DNA of 64,000 nucleotides from Bacteroidota bacterium (GCA_021825585.1 JAKAGT010000017.1:1-64000); one strand, 5' to 3'; numbered from the stretch's first letter, positions 18,083 through 27,400 are shown. Notes: generated by a model not told the origin, from the letters alone. Made by a program: numbers and translations.

Positions 18083-18301
18083 ATGAAAGCGAGTGTTATT
18101 TACTCTTCGCCGGATATTCTAAGCGGAATGCCAGTATTCCTGGGAACCCGGGTTCCTATCAAGAACCTATTTGATTATTTGGAAAGCGGGGATACGATTG
18201 AGAATTTTCTCAACGATTTCCCTACTGTCAAACGGGAACAAGTCATCGAGGTTCTCGAATGGGCTGAACGCGTGCTGACTGCAGACGCATCGATTGCATG
18301 A
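18083..18301 (+). CDS. DUF433 antitoxin (VapB45-like)
   Basis: A 72-residue DUF433 protein: 'DILSGMPVFLGTRVPIKNLFDYLESGDTIE' in family form, then 'DFPTVKREQVIEVLEWA'. The fold is a small winged-helix type that binds DNA and the partner toxin. Its stop overlaps the toxin start (ATGA, 18298-18301), so the two are translationally coupled. Confidence 0.88.
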   Translation: MKASVIYSSPDILSGMPVFLGTRVPIKNLFDYLESGDTIENFLNDFPTVKREQVIEVLEWAERVLTADASIA

Positions 18302-18618
18302 AAATACTTCTTGACGAATGCCTCAACTGGCGTTTGAAAAAAGAGTTTGAGCCACATGAAGTATTTACGGTACAGGATATGGGATGGTCAGGAATTACCA
18401 ATGGGAAGCTGATGGCGAAGGCCTCCGAACAGAAGTTCGAAGTGTTCGTCACAATCGACAAAAACTTGCTTTTTCAACAAAATATCAGGGAGTACAAGCT
18501 GGCGGTAGTAGTTTTTCAAACGCCGCTTAACCGTTTGGAGTACATACGACCGCTGATGCCAACTCTACTAAAGAAGCTCCCGGAAATGGCATCTGGCGAA
18601 GTGTACGAAATCAGCTGA
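18298..18618 (+). CDS. DUF5615 PIN-like toxin (VapC45/Mut7-C-like)
   Basis: A 106-residue PIN-like nuclease candidate: 'MKILLDECLNWRL' with the first acidic residues, 'VFTVQDMGWSGITNG' and 'FVTIDKNLLFQQN' with a further Asp. These are the conserved acidic sites of the family. It is paired with the DUF433 antitoxin, as is usual. The pair is the only cargo of the cassette-like element, and toxin-antitoxin pairs are common in integron arrays. Confidence 0.87.
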   Translation: MKILLDECLNWRLKKEFEPHEVFTVQDMGWSGITNGKLMAKASEQKFEVFVTIDKNLLFQQNIREYKLAVVVFQTPLNRLEYIRPLMPTLLKKLPEMASGEVYEIS

Positions 18619-18637
18619 AGACTGGACGCGCGCCAGC

Positions 18638-18771
18638 GTATAACAGCACGAACCACGACCCTCGATTATTGTATATCATCGTGCTCGGTTCACGCCGCGC
18701 TCATTGTATATCGCGTAGAGGCGCGGCAGGACGTGGTTCGTGCGGACGTTTTAGCGAGGTGGCTGTTAAGA
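18638..18771 (+). repeat. attC-like palindromic site
   Basis: Inverse core GTATAAC at 18638, then outer arms GCACGAACCACG (18647 onward) and CGTGGTTCGTGC (to 18743), an inner pair GCCGCGC/GCGCGGC, and two ATTGTATATC words in the middle; it closes with GCTGTTAAG. About 130 bases is within the attC size range. The right arm has ~18 unpaired bases before the terminal core, more asymmetric than textbook attC sites, which keeps confidence moderate. Confidence 0.5.
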
Positions 18772-18839
18772 GATAAATAAATATTTATTCTTTCTCCCAT
18801 TCTCACCGTCCCCCAGTCCCATAGTCCCCAATCCTCTCG

Positions 18840-19646
18840 TCAGAAGGACGCCGCTAGATTCAGATAAATTCCCTCAGTGCCGGGGGTGTTGTTGAGAGAA
18901 GAAGTTGCTGACGCATTGAAATTTGCCGTGAGCCGCGCGGCATCAATTGCGCTTACCAGGTGGTTCAGTATGATCACTGCGGCCGTGTATCTTCCGTAAT
19001 TCAGGTATTCATCCGCTTTTATCCTGAGAGCCTTGAACCTTCCCCGTTCCGCATCCGATTGCCATTGCCACTGGTAGGACGCCGAAGAATACAAATTCCC
19101 GTAATCGCCGTCATGGATCTTCTTTATATTGTAGTCCTGAGTATTCAGGAAGTTTCCGATATTGACGAGGAACTGGGACGATTTCCCGCTTACATCCGCA
19201 CCCGCGTAGATCTTTGCGTAATTTATCGCATCATTTCTCACTTGATCAGAGTAAAGCTGGGTCGCTGTGTAGAACGCCCACAACGTCACCTCTGCAATCG
19301 TCGAATACTTGCCGACATCATACCTGCCTGCATACAGCTCTCCTAAACCTGGAACCACGAAAGAAGCAATGGCCGCAAGCGCCGGGGACTTGCGCTCCGC
19401 GGTGAAAGGTTTGGAAAGTTCAGTTTGGTTCATGTTTTGAAACAATTTTGCGCTCAATTCCATCCTGGACTGGGAGAATGCGGCGTTGAACGAGCCAAGA
19501 AAAAGGATGATGAAAAGAAGAGGTAAGAGGCAAGAAGCCGGCGAAAAGACGTAATTGCGGCTCATGATTCCGTGCCGCCGAATACCGAGCGCCGATAGCT
19601 GACCGCTGATAGCTGACTTCCTGCTTCCAACAACTGGTTTCTTCAT
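18840..19646 (-). CDS. DUF5683-like envelope protein
   Basis: A protein of up to 268 residues. A signal peptide ends near 'FNAAFSQS'. A central motif 'KSPALAAIASFVVPGLGELYAGRY' with 'GKYSTIAEVTLWAFY' is typical of Bacteroidota DUF5683-type proteins; two hydrophobic segments follow this pattern. No function is known. The first ~27 residues are encoded by an AGCTATCAGC-type micro-repeat, so the real start is probably the Met of MSRNYVF near 19565; if so it does not overlap mtaB. Confidence 0.7.
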   Translation of the reverse strand: MKKPVVGSRKSAISGQLSALGIRRHGIMSRNYVFSPASCLLPLLFIILFLGSFNAAFSQSRMELSAKLFQNMNQTELSKPFTAERKSPALAAIASFVVPGLGELYAGRYDVGKYSTIAEVTLWAFYTATQLYSDQVRNDAINYAKIYAGADVSGKSSQFLVNIGNFLNTQDYNIKKIHDGDYGNLYSSASYQWQWQSDAERGRFKALRIKADEYLNYGRYTAAVIILNHLVSAIDAARLTANFNASATSSLNNTPGTEGIYLNLAASF

Positions 19647-21082
19647 AGAATTACCTGTCCCAATACAGTGTTGTCGCTGACGCCGGTTATGAGGACATCA
19701 GATATTTCGTTTGCGTGAGTTGAGCCGGCTTCAACCGGAGGTTCTGCACCGTTAGAGGCGTTGGCCAACGGGATTTCAACCCTTACATAATTCGACGTAA
19801 ATCCGAACACTTTACCGCTCTTCACCTCATCCTCGATAAGGACCCTCAATATCTTTCCTACGTGCTGCCGGTTGAATTCGTAGCGTTTCCTGGCAGACAG
19901 CATCCTCATAAGCTCACTTCTTTTCCTGCGAACGCGCGGATCCACGCTGCCATGGTAGCCGCCGGCGTCCGTTCCAGCTCTCTCCGAATATGAGAAAACG
20001 TGCAGGTAAGAGAGCGGCAGACTTTCAGCAAAATCATAACTTCTCTCGAACGACTCGTTTGATTCGCCCGGAAATCCGACGATGACATCCGCACCTATCC
20101 CGGCCTCCGGGATCAGCTCCTTAATATACTCTATCGTTTCACGGTATTGGGTCGAGTTGTATCGCCTCCTCATCTTTCTGAGCGTGTCATCCGACCCGCT
20201 TTGGAGAGGGACATGAAAATGCTTGCAGAACTTCGCAGACGAGGCGACAAATCGGACGATTTCCTTCGTGAGCAAATTAGGCTCGATCGAGCTTATTCTA
20301 AACCGTTCAATGCCGGCGATATCCTCCAGTGCCTTCAGCAAGTCCAGGAATGACCGACCCTGACCATCACTGGGTTTTCTGGAAGCCTCCGGCCTCCCGT
20401 AGTCCCCGACGTTTACGCCGCTGAGGACGACTTCCTTGAATCCATGCGACGCTATCTCTTTCGTCTGCTGGACCAGAAAGTCGATGGAAGGACTTCGACT
20501 ATTGCCGCGCACGGTCGGGATAGTACAGTATGAGCAATTGTAGTTGCACCCGTCCTGTACTTTAAGGAAGGCCCGGGTGCGGGTTTGCAGGCCGGAATAC
20601 CGTGTGACGTGCAGCCCGCTCGCTTGCTCGCCGTTTCCGTCCAACGCAGAATCGGCGGCGCCGAACTCCACCAGGTCATCGATAGGGCCGGAGAAGATTC
20701 GTGCGTGATAATTCTTCGTGAAATCATCCACGAAATCAAAGAGATTAAACTTTTCCTTTGCACCCAACACGAGGTCTACGCCCTCAATCCGGGCTATCTC
20801 ATCAGGCTTACCCTGCGCGTAACAGCCGGTGACCACGACATATGCGCCGGGCGAGTTTCGGAGGGCGCGCCTCACTATCTGGCGGCAGTCGCTATCCGCG
20901 CTCTGAGTAACCGTGCATGTGTTGATTACTAAAACATCGGCAGGTGATGAGGAATCGACGACGTCAAATCCACGCCGGATGAATTCCTTCTCTATTTGAA
21001 CAGTCTCGGCGTAATTTAACTTACAGCCGAGACTCTCAAAAGCGACACGCTTGTTCTGCATTCCGTAGAATCTTTCAGACAT
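19643..21082 (-). CDS. mtaB: tRNA t6A37 methylthiotransferase MtaB
   Basis: Adds a methylthio group to t6A37 of tRNAs. The 479-residue protein has the UPF0004 domain with C20, C56 and C87 for the auxiliary cluster, the radical SAM motif C179-x3-C183-x2-C186 ('DGCNYNCSYC') and a C-terminal TRAM-like region. 'SLGCKLNYAE' is the MtaB rather than MiaB/RimO form. A start at the Met of MQNKRVAF (21061) fits homologs equally well. It follows the S1 gene by 47 bases. Confidence 0.93.
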   Translation of the reverse strand: MSERFYGMQNKRVAFESLGCKLNYAETVQIEKEFIRRGFDVVDSSSPADVLVINTCTVTQSADSDCRQIVRRALRNSPGAYVVVTGCYAQGKPDEIARIEGVDLVLGAKEKFNLFDFVDDFTKNYHARIFSGPIDDLVEFGAADSALDGNGEQASGLHVTRYSGLQTRTRAFLKVQDGCNYNCSYCTIPTVRGNSRSPSIDFLVQQTKEIASHGFKEVVLSGVNVGDYGRPEASRKPSDGQGRSFLDLLKALEDIAGIERFRISSIEPNLLTKEIVRFVASSAKFCKHFHVPLQSGSDDTLRKMRRRYNSTQYRETIEYIKELIPEAGIGADVIVGFPGESNESFERSYDFAESLPLSYLHVFSYSERAGTDAGGYHGSVDPRVRRKRSELMRMLSARKRYEFNRQHVGKILRVLIEDEVKSGKVFGFTSNYVRVEIPLANASNGAEPPVEAGSTHANEISDVLITGVSDNTVLGQVIL

Positions 21083-21095
21083 CTGACAGCGTCAA

Positions 21096-21117
21096 TTTCA
21101 GGCGGTGTAGCCTGAAA
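21096..21117. terminator. Small hairpin between rpsA and mtaB
   Basis: Arms TTTCAGGC/GCCTGAAA with a 6-base loop, just after the rpsA stop. No T-run follows on either strand, so it is more likely an attenuating or mRNA-stabilising hairpin than a full terminator. Confidence 0.35.
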
Positions 21118-21129
21118 ATCAAGCCGTTC

Positions 21130-23112
21130 TCAGAGACTAGGAGCAGCGTCGCCCGTATTCTTGTCTTCTGTGTCCGGTGACGGAGCGCCAGTGCTGTCCT
21201 CATGGGCTTGTGAGCCGGTTTCGGACAGAGAGCTTTCGGCTTCCGCTGTTTCCTTCGTCTGAATCGGCACGGCCGAATCACTCCTCTGAGCTGCTTCGGA
21301 TTGCTCTCTTGGCTTCTTCTCAGTTGTACGGAGTCTTCGATCGCGCCTCTCGTCAGGACTGATCTTGTGAGCCGCAAGGAATTCCTGGTACTGCGCGGCA
21401 TCCTTGTCCTTATAGAACTCCAGGACACTCAGAACTATTCTTTTCCCGTCCTTATCGAACTCGATAACTTTGAGGTTCAGATCCTCGCCGGCCGGGAAAT
21501 GCACCGAGAAATTCTTCAGGTTGCTCGGCGACATGTGGGAATGGGGAATGAAGCCGTCCACTTCGCCGGGAAGCTCGACAATAGCGCCTTTCTCAATATG
21601 CCTTATGACCTTTCCAACGACTTCGGCTCCAACTTTGAATTCCTTCTCGAATTTATCCCATGGATTGTCGAGCGCCTGCTTGTGACCGAGAGATATACGG
21701 CGCTGCTCTTTGTCCACTGAAAGGACCACAACATCGATTTCGTCGCCGCGTTTAACGAGTTCTCCGGGGTGACGTATCTTCTTCGTCCATGACAGATCCG
21801 AAATATGGATGAGTCCGTCGACGCCGCTCTCCAACTCCACGAAAACCCCGAAATTTGTGAGGTTGCGGACGATGCCCTTGTGCTTCGAATCGACAGGATA
21901 CTTCTCAATCAGCTGCTCCCATGGATCGGGCTCGAGCTGCTTCAATCCCAGGGACAATTTCTTGTTGTCCTTGTCAAGGCTCAGGATGACCGCCTCTATC
22001 GTCTGTCCCATCGAAACCTTCTGAGATGGATGCTTTACATGTTCGGTCCAGCTCATTTCCGATATATGGATAAGGCCTTCAATTCCCTTCTCGATTTCAA
22101 CGAAGGCGCCATATTCTGTCAAAGAGACGACTCTACCGTTTACCTTCTGGCCGACCTGATACTTGTCTTCGATACTCTTCCACGGCTCGGGTTTCAGGGC
22201 TTTCATCGACAAAGAAATACGTTTCTTCTCTTCGTCGAAGTCCGTAACGACGACCTGGATTTTCTGGTCAAGCTTCACAATTTCAGATGGGTGGTTGACT
22301 CTTCCCCAGGAGAGGTCGGTGATGTGGATAAGACCGTCCACACCGCCCAGATCGACAAACACGCCGAATTCAGTAATAGCCTTGACGTTTCCTTCAAGAA
22401 TAAGGCCCTTCTCAAGCTTGGAGAGGATGCGTTTGCGCTGTTCCTCAAGCTCCGCTTCAAGAAGCGCTTTGTGGCTTACGACAACATTTTCCGCTGCTTC
22501 GTTTATCTTCACTACACGGAAGTCCATCGCCTTTCCGACAAAGGAGTCAAAATCCCTGACCGGCTTGACGTCGACCTGGGATCCGGGCAGGAACGATTCC
22601 AGCCCCATGAGATTGACCATTAAACCGCCTTTGACACGGCGAAGTACGGTGCCCTGTAAAACGGTTTGATTCTCGTGGGCATCGACTATGCGGTCCCATA
22701 TCCTGATGAAATCCGCCCGCCGGCGCGACAGTACAACCTGACCGTCCTGATCTTCCACACTGTCGAGGAAGACTTCTACTTCATCGCCAGCTTTCAACTC
22801 GTTTAGATTCGGGAACTCGATTTTCGGGACTAGTCCGGACGATTTGAATCCGATATCCACTATAACATCGTTGTCAGTAAGTCCGATTATTCTTCCTTTG
22901 ACAATTTCGCCTGCATCGAATTGCTTGAGACTCTTGTCATAAAGATCCACCATTTCCTTCAGTTCCGCCTCGGTATACGGCGAATCGTCTCCGGCAAGCA
23001 GTTTCACCTTGCTGGACTGTGTCCTTTTCGCCGTGGCTACTTCTGAATCCTTCATTACCATCGTGTCTGTGACCTTCTCCCCGCGCGCGGGATCTTCGAC
23101 TTCTTCGGCCAT
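21130..23112 (-). CDS. rpsA: 30S ribosomal protein S1
   Basis: A 660-residue protein with six S1 RNA-binding repeats, beginning near 'GEIVKGRIIGLTDNDVIVDIG', 'VLQGTVLRRVKGGLMVNL', 'EGNVKAITEFGVFVDLGG', 'NGRVVSLTEYGAFVEI', 'KGIVRNLTNFGVFVELE' and 'VGKVIRHIEKGAIVELPG'. It recruits mRNA to the 30S subunit. The N-terminus (~45 residues) and the C-terminal ~90 residues are low-complexity and acidic/Ser-rich, as in other Bacteroidota S1. AGGAGAGG lies five bases before ATG. Confidence 0.96.
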   Translation of the reverse strand: MAEEVEDPARGEKVTDTMVMKDSEVATAKRTQSSKVKLLAGDDSPYTEAELKEMVDLYDKSLKQFDAGEIVKGRIIGLTDNDVIVDIGFKSSGLVPKIEFPNLNELKAGDEVEVFLDSVEDQDGQVVLSRRRADFIRIWDRIVDAHENQTVLQGTVLRRVKGGLMVNLMGLESFLPGSQVDVKPVRDFDSFVGKAMDFRVVKINEAAENVVVSHKALLEAELEEQRKRILSKLEKGLILEGNVKAITEFGVFVDLGGVDGLIHITDLSWGRVNHPSEIVKLDQKIQVVVTDFDEEKKRISLSMKALKPEPWKSIEDKYQVGQKVNGRVVSLTEYGAFVEIEKGIEGLIHISEMSWTEHVKHPSQKVSMGQTIEAVILSLDKDNKKLSLGLKQLEPDPWEQLIEKYPVDSKHKGIVRNLTNFGVFVELESGVDGLIHISDLSWTKKIRHPGELVKRGDEIDVVVLSVDKEQRRISLGHKQALDNPWDKFEKEFKVGAEVVGKVIRHIEKGAIVELPGEVDGFIPHSHMSPSNLKNFSVHFPAGEDLNLKVIEFDKDGKRIVLSVLEFYKDKDAAQYQEFLAAHKISPDERRDRRLRTTEKKPREQSEAAQRSDSAVPIQTKETAEAESSLSETGSQAHEDSTGAPSPDTEDKNTGDAAPSL

Positions 23113-23230
23113 TAACCCTCTCCTTATACAGCCAAGAGCTTAACGCTCATGGCAATTGTGTTGATCACTTAGCATTGAACCCAAGCCGCCGCAGAATTCA
23201 ATGTAAAGTGTTTTTTTCGTTGAACATTAG

Positions 23231-24154
23231 TTAATTGTCGCGGCTTTCATGAGAAACCCCGATCGGGGTCTCTCCCATTTCTATTCGCTCGATAGAATGT
23301 GCAACTTTTTCCATGAGCCATTGCGGCGTGGAGGTCGCCCCGGTTACACCTACGGTTTCGGCTCCCTCAAACCACTGGGATTGAATCTCTTCCTCACTTT
23401 CTATGAAATAGGAGGAGGGATTTTCCTCTTTACAAATCTCAAACAACACCTTGCCGTTCGAGCTGTTCTTGCCGGCAACGAACACGACAACGTTGTTCTT
23501 GGCCGCAAACTCCCGCAGCTTTTTGTCTCTGCCGGAGACCTGTCCGCATATCGTGTCCTTCGCGAGGAACGTCCTGGCTATTTCTTCCATCGTTCCGACA
23601 ACGAGATCCTTCACCTTCCTGGACAGCGCCTCTTTTATGGAATAGAATGTCGGCTTATCCATCGTAGTCTGGGAAAAGAGTACAGTCTTACGTTGGAAAT
23701 CGACCTTGGTGAGCGCCTCTTCGATGGACTTCACTACTACTGCCTCATCATTGCACACACCGCGGAGGCCTATAACTTCCGCATGATCCTTCTTCCCGAA
23801 GATCACTACCTGGTAGCCATCATCGTAAAACTTTCGGATCCGCTCCTGGAGCTTTGTTACAACCGGGCAGGTAGCGTCAATTAACTCCAGATTATATTCC
23901 TTTGCAAGCTCGAATGTCGATGGAGGCTCCCCGTGAGCCCTTATGAGGACCTTCGCGTCTCTTATGTTCTCAAGATCCTTATGGGAAATTGTCTGGAGAC
24001 CTTTCGCGCCGAGACGGTCGATTTCCTGTGGATTGTGTATGATGTCCCCGAGGGAGTAGAGCTTGCCGGATTTACCGAGCTCTTCCTCCGCAAAATCGAT
24101 AGCTCTGACGACTCCCCAGCAAAAACCGCTGTTCTTATCTATAGTCACCTTCAT
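23231..24154 (-). CDS. ispH: 4-hydroxy-3-methylbut-2-enyl diphosphate reductase
   Basis: Last step of the MEP isoprenoid pathway. The 307-residue protein has the three iron-sulfur cysteines C12 ('GFCWGV'), C96 ('DATCPVV') and C203 ('TICGQV'), plus 'AHGEPP' and 'GATSTPQWL' of the family. Its ATG overlaps the cmk stop (ATGA), so cmk-ispH are coupled; a similar cmk-ispH-rpsA order is known in several phyla. Confidence 0.96.
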   Translation of the reverse strand: MKVTIDKNSGFCWGVVRAIDFAEEELGKSGKLYSLGDIIHNPQEIDRLGAKGLQTISHKDLENIRDAKVLIRAHGEPPSTFELAKEYNLELIDATCPVVTKLQERIRKFYDDGYQVVIFGKKDHAEVIGLRGVCNDEAVVVKSIEEALTKVDFQRKTVLFSQTTMDKPTFYSIKEALSRKVKDLVVGTMEEIARTFLAKDTICGQVSGRDKKLREFAAKNNVVVFVAGKNSSNGKVLFEICKEENPSSYFIESEEEIQSQWFEGAETVGVTGATSTPQWLMEKVAHSIERIEMGETPIGVSHESRDN

Positions 24155-24843
24155 TTTCTCTGCATCTCCTCATGTCCTACTGCAACTTCACGTGCATAGC
24201 TCAGAATAATCTCTACCTGCTCATCAATCGTCAAGTTCGTGGTGTCTATCTCGATTGCATCGTCCGCTTTTTTTAACGGGCTCGTTTCCCGTGTAGAATC
24301 CTTGAAATCTCTTTCCTTAAGTTCCTGTACGACCTGCTCCACCGGCAGATCAACGCCCGTACCCGATAGTTCCACCTGCCTGCGCCTTGCCCGCTCGGCG
24401 ATATCGGCCACCATGTAGAATTTCAGGTCCGCATGCGGGAAGACAACCGTGCCGATGTCCCTGCCGTCTACCACACATCCCCCCGCGGCCCCGATCTGCC
24501 GCTGCTTTTCGACCATGAGCACGCGTACTTCATTGTACGAGCTGACCAGGCTGACGCTCTTAGTGACCTCCTCTGATCTAATCGCCTCCGTCACGTCCTG
24601 GCCGTCAAGCATCACTTTGAGCTCTCCGCCATCCACGAGCGATATCCGGGTGTCACGCGAGAGTTTGACGACTGCAGCCTCATCGGCTGGACTTGCGCCG
24701 GAGGTGAGCACCTTATATGTCATTGCGCGGTACATGGCTCCCGTGTCAACGTACACATAACCCAATCTCCGCGCCACGAGTCTTGCCGTGGTGCTCTTTC
24801 CGGAGCCTGCGGGGCCGTCGATTGCAATGAGTATTTTTTTCAA
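24151..24843 (-). CDS. cmk: Cytidylate kinase
   Basis: Phosphorylates CMP and dCMP. P-loop 'AIDGPAGSGKSTTA' near the N-terminus, 'YVDTGAMYRAMT', 'DGRDIGTVVFPHADLKFY' and 'RARRRQ' lid are all intact. I take TTG at 24843 as start: it is preceded by GGAGAGG at ideal distance and gives a 230-residue protein of standard length; the frame is open 14 codons further to an ATG at 24885 with no conserved sequence. Confidence 0.93.
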   Translation of the reverse strand: MKKILIAIDGPAGSGKSTTARLVARRLGYVYVDTGAMYRAMTYKVLTSGASPADEAAVVKLSRDTRISLVDGGELKVMLDGQDVTEAIRSEEVTKSVSLVSSYNEVRVLMVEKQRQIGAAGGCVVDGRDIGTVVFPHADLKFYMVADIAERARRRQVELSGTGVDLPVEQVVQELKERDFKDSTRETSPLKKADDAIEIDTTNLTIDEQVEIILSYAREVAVGHEEMQRK

Positions 24844-24986
24844 ACCTCTCCTTTTAAAACGTCTCCTGGCGCAAGTTTCAGTCACCGGGGCATTAAATTT
24901 AGCCTTTGGGGGTCAAACAAGCAACGCCGCCGCTGCTGCGCTGCCGCGGGTCTGCGACAGAAATGTAACTATGTGAAACACGCAGA

Positions 24987-25036
24987 CACATAGGGCACAT
25001 AAGAAATAAATCTATGTGTTCTGATGTGCCTATGTG
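24987..25036. repeat. Intergenic palindrome of CACATAGG words
   Basis: Arms CACATAGGGCACAT and ATGTGCCTATGTG differ by one base; the loop is AT-rich. It lies in the 288-base spacer (24844-25131) between cmk and the ABC permease gene, in which I see no gene. It could be a 3' hairpin of the exporter's neighbour or an inert repeat. Confidence 0.6.
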
Positions 25037-25131
25037 GTTAATTTTGTTCTTCTTCACAAATTTGCCGCACACACCCCTGCCGCCCTCGCCTCCTGGAAAC
25101 GCCTTAGAAGGACGCGGATTTCGCCTGTCTC

Positions 25132-26376
25132 CTACCCTTTCTTCGTCGCCCAGCGCATCAGGTCATTGAGGCTAGGCCGCTTTCCGTAGACCAGAATCCC
25201 TATCTTAAATATCCTGCCCGCCGCTATCATGCAGAAGTATGTCGATCCCAGCAGGATCAGCGTGCCGGCCACCAATTCCCACAGGTCGGGAGTTTGAATC
25301 GGGATGCGAAAGGCCATCATAGTCGGCGTCAGTAGAGGAATCAAAGATAATATCTTTATATAAGGCGCATTCGGGTTCTGTGCCACCATCGTCGCGAGAA
25401 TAATAGGAAGGAAGAGCAGCATCGAGACATACGTGGTTGCCTGCTGCGCCTCCTGCTCTGTAGTAACGGGAGCGCCGGCCATAACGAATATCGATGAGTA
25501 AAAAAGGAATCCGAGTATGAAAAATACCCCTTCCCACCAGATGCTCCCCGGCACCGTTATGTACTGGGCAATCTGACCGCCAAACGTGAGGGCTATCGCT
25601 CCCCAGACGGCGAGTTGTGTCAATCCGAGGAGGCTGAGACCGAGTATCTTACCTGTCATGATTTCGTCCGCTGTAGTCGAAGAGAGAATCACTTCGACTA
25701 TCCTGTTGGATTTCTCCTCGACCACGCTCCGAACAAGCAACTGACCGGAAGTCAGGACAAACATAGCCAGTATTATGATGAAGATATAGCCAAGAATGAA
25801 CCCCGATCCAGCTTGTGTCTTCTCTTCTCTCCCCTCCTTGGAAAGTCTGACCGTTTCCAAATCGACCGGTCTCGTTACCTCCCTGACGATGCTGGAGCTG
25901 ATGCCATTTCGCTGAAGTTCGTTCCGCACCATTATATCTTTCACCGCTGATTGAAACCTCGAAATATCCTTGAAGTTGGAAACGTTCTCGGATATGTATT
26001 CGAACTTTCGGGAGGTCATGATGTTCGTGTCGACGACTATATACGATGACAGCCGACCCTGCAGTACCATCCTGTTCGCCTCGCCCCGCGCGCTGTCCAC
26101 GGGGGGAATGACAACCACGTTGTAATTCGGACGTCCGTCCGGGAGTTTGTACTTCTCAAGCAGGTTAGCATCTAGCACCGGCGCAATCACCCCGGTTCTG
26201 TCTATGATTCCGATATTGATGGTCGTAGTGCTCGGCTTATTTATCAAGAGCGAGGGGACTACCGACATTACCATTATGAAAACCGGCATGAGTATCAGGG
26301 AGATAATGAAAGCCTTCGTCCTGACTTTCTCGATAAATTCCCAACGCGCAACTACCAGAGCTTTCTTAAGCAACAT
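25132..26376 (-). CDS. ABC exporter permease (NatB/ABC-2 type)
   Basis: A 414-residue ABC-2 permease. The N-terminal helix 'AFIISLILMPVFIMVMSVV' is followed by a ~150-residue extracytoplasmic loop and about five more helices (~205-390). Such proteins pair with NatA-type ATPases for efflux of sodium or other substrates; the substrate is not evident. The start is the Met of MLLKKAL (26376): GGAGG sits nine bases before it, and the frame open 8 codons upstream lacks this. It overlaps the ATPase gene by 11 bases. Confidence 0.9.
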   Translation of the reverse strand: MLLKKALVVARWEFIEKVRTKAFIISLILMPVFIMVMSVVPSLLINKPSTTTINIGIIDRTGVIAPVLDANLLEKYKLPDGRPNYNVVVIPPVDSARGEANRMVLQGRLSSYIVVDTNIMTSRKFEYISENVSNFKDISRFQSAVKDIMVRNELQRNGISSSIVREVTRPVDLETVRLSKEGREEKTQAGSGFILGYIFIIILAMFVLTSGQLLVRSVVEEKSNRIVEVILSSTTADEIMTGKILGLSLLGLTQLAVWGAIALTFGGQIAQYITVPGSIWWEGVFFILGFLFYSSIFVMAGAPVTTEQEAQQATTYVSMLLFLPIILATMVAQNPNAPYIKILSLIPLLTPTMMAFRIPIQTPDLWELVAGTLILLGSTYFCMIAAGRIFKIGILVYGKRPSLNDLMRWATKKG

Positions 26377-27280
26377 TTTCGCCTCCGGTTTTGTCTGCAT
26401 TCACTGCATTTATGAATATAGAATTTAATGACGCCTCCTCGACGGAGAACTTGGTAACGTCCACGAGCGACACCACCTGTTTCAGAAATTCATGACGGCT
26501 GACACCGTCCCTTATTCTGACCTCGGCGTAGTTCTCATACAGATCCATAGCGGCAATACCGCCGAGGCTCTTAAGATTCGACGACTCTCCCTCAAACTCC
26601 ATATGGATCGTCCCATCCCCGTATTTCCGCTTTATCTGGCCGAGTCCTCCGTAGAGTACCACTCTTCCTTTGTTTATAAGGCAAATCTCGTCGCAGAGTC
26701 TCTCCGCCTGCTCCATCTGATGAGTCGAGAAGATAATCGTCTTCCCTTTCGTTTTCATCTCGCGGATCAGATCCTTCATGACAATCTGGTTCACAGGGTC
26801 GAGACCTGAAAAAGGCTCATCCAGGATAAGCAGTTCCGGCTCATGAAGAAGGCAGGAGATAAACTGGACCTTTTGCTGCATTCCCTTGGATAGTTCGTCC
26901 ACCTTGTGATTTGCGACACCGGAGAGTTCAAACTTCTCGAGCCAATGCATGGCTCTCTTTCTCGCGTCGATCGGCTGAACGTTTCTCAGCCCGCCGAAGT
27001 ATACAAGGACGTCGATGACCCTGCTCTTGCGGTAAAGCCCTCTCTCTTCCGGAAGATACGCCAGTGAGTCCTTCATACCGGCGTTCAGTTCTTTCCCGTT
27101 GAACAGCACAGTCCCGGAATCGGGCTCTATGATCCCGAGAGATATTCTAATAGTCGTCGTTTTGCCCGCCCCGTTAGGGCCGAGGAGCCCGAATATTTCG
27201 CCCGGCTTGACTTCGAACGACACCCCGTCAAGAGCGCGCGTGGCTCCGTAACTCTTTCGAAGATCTGTAATTTGCAGCAT
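26366..27280 (-). CDS. ABC exporter ATP-binding subunit (NatA type)
   Basis: A 304-residue ABC ATPase. Walker A 'GPNGAGKTT' (~35-43), Q-loop region 'LAYLPEERGLYRK', signature 'LSKGMQQKV' (~133-141), Walker B 'LLILDEPFSGLDP' and the H-loop 'STHQMEQ' are intact. The C-terminal ~85 residues form the DUF4162-type extension usual in such exporters. Operon with the permease. Confidence 0.94.
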   Translation of the reverse strand: MLQITDLRKSYGATRALDGVSFEVKPGEIFGLLGPNGAGKTTTIRISLGIIEPDSGTVLFNGKELNAGMKDSLAYLPEERGLYRKSRVIDVLVYFGGLRNVQPIDARKRAMHWLEKFELSGVANHKVDELSKGMQQKVQFISCLLHEPELLILDEPFSGLDPVNQIVMKDLIREMKTKGKTIIFSTHQMEQAERLCDEICLINKGRVVLYGGLGQIKRKYGDGTIHMEFEGESSNLKSLGGIAAMDLYENYAEVRIRDGVSRHEFLKQVVSLVDVTKFSVEEASLNSIFINAVNADKTGGENVA

Positions 27281-27400
27281 TTCTCCTCCAGTATTTTAGG
27301 AAGTCACAAAAGTCCACCGGCGCTCAGGAAGCCGGGGACACAGAACAGCATCGTTCTTTCCCCTGTGCCTCTGTCACTCTGTACTATTGCCCCTGTTCAC

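Larger units (their letters stand above)
17984..18767 (+). mobile_element. Integron-like gene cassette carrying a toxin-antitoxin pair
   Basis: Left edge GTTATACGC (17984-17992) is a core-site-like sequence. The right side has the inverse core GCGTATAAC (18636-18644), a long palindromic region, and a terminal GCTGTT (18762-18767). Joining the ends as in a circular cassette (GCTGTT + ATACGC) creates a 12-base sequence perfectly complementary to GCGTATAACAGC at 18636-18647, the hallmark of a cassette with its own attC. The pairing continues outward: 17984-18004 and 18624-18644 match as inverted repeats at 19 of 21 positions. No integrase is in the window. Confidence 0.55.

Noticed and set aside
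17984-18644. Transposon with 21-bp terminal inverted repeats
   Set aside because: Considered for the toxin-antitoxin pair, but there is no transposase and no target duplication (CCT versus AGC at the edges), and the complementarity continues across the circular junction, which favours a cassette.
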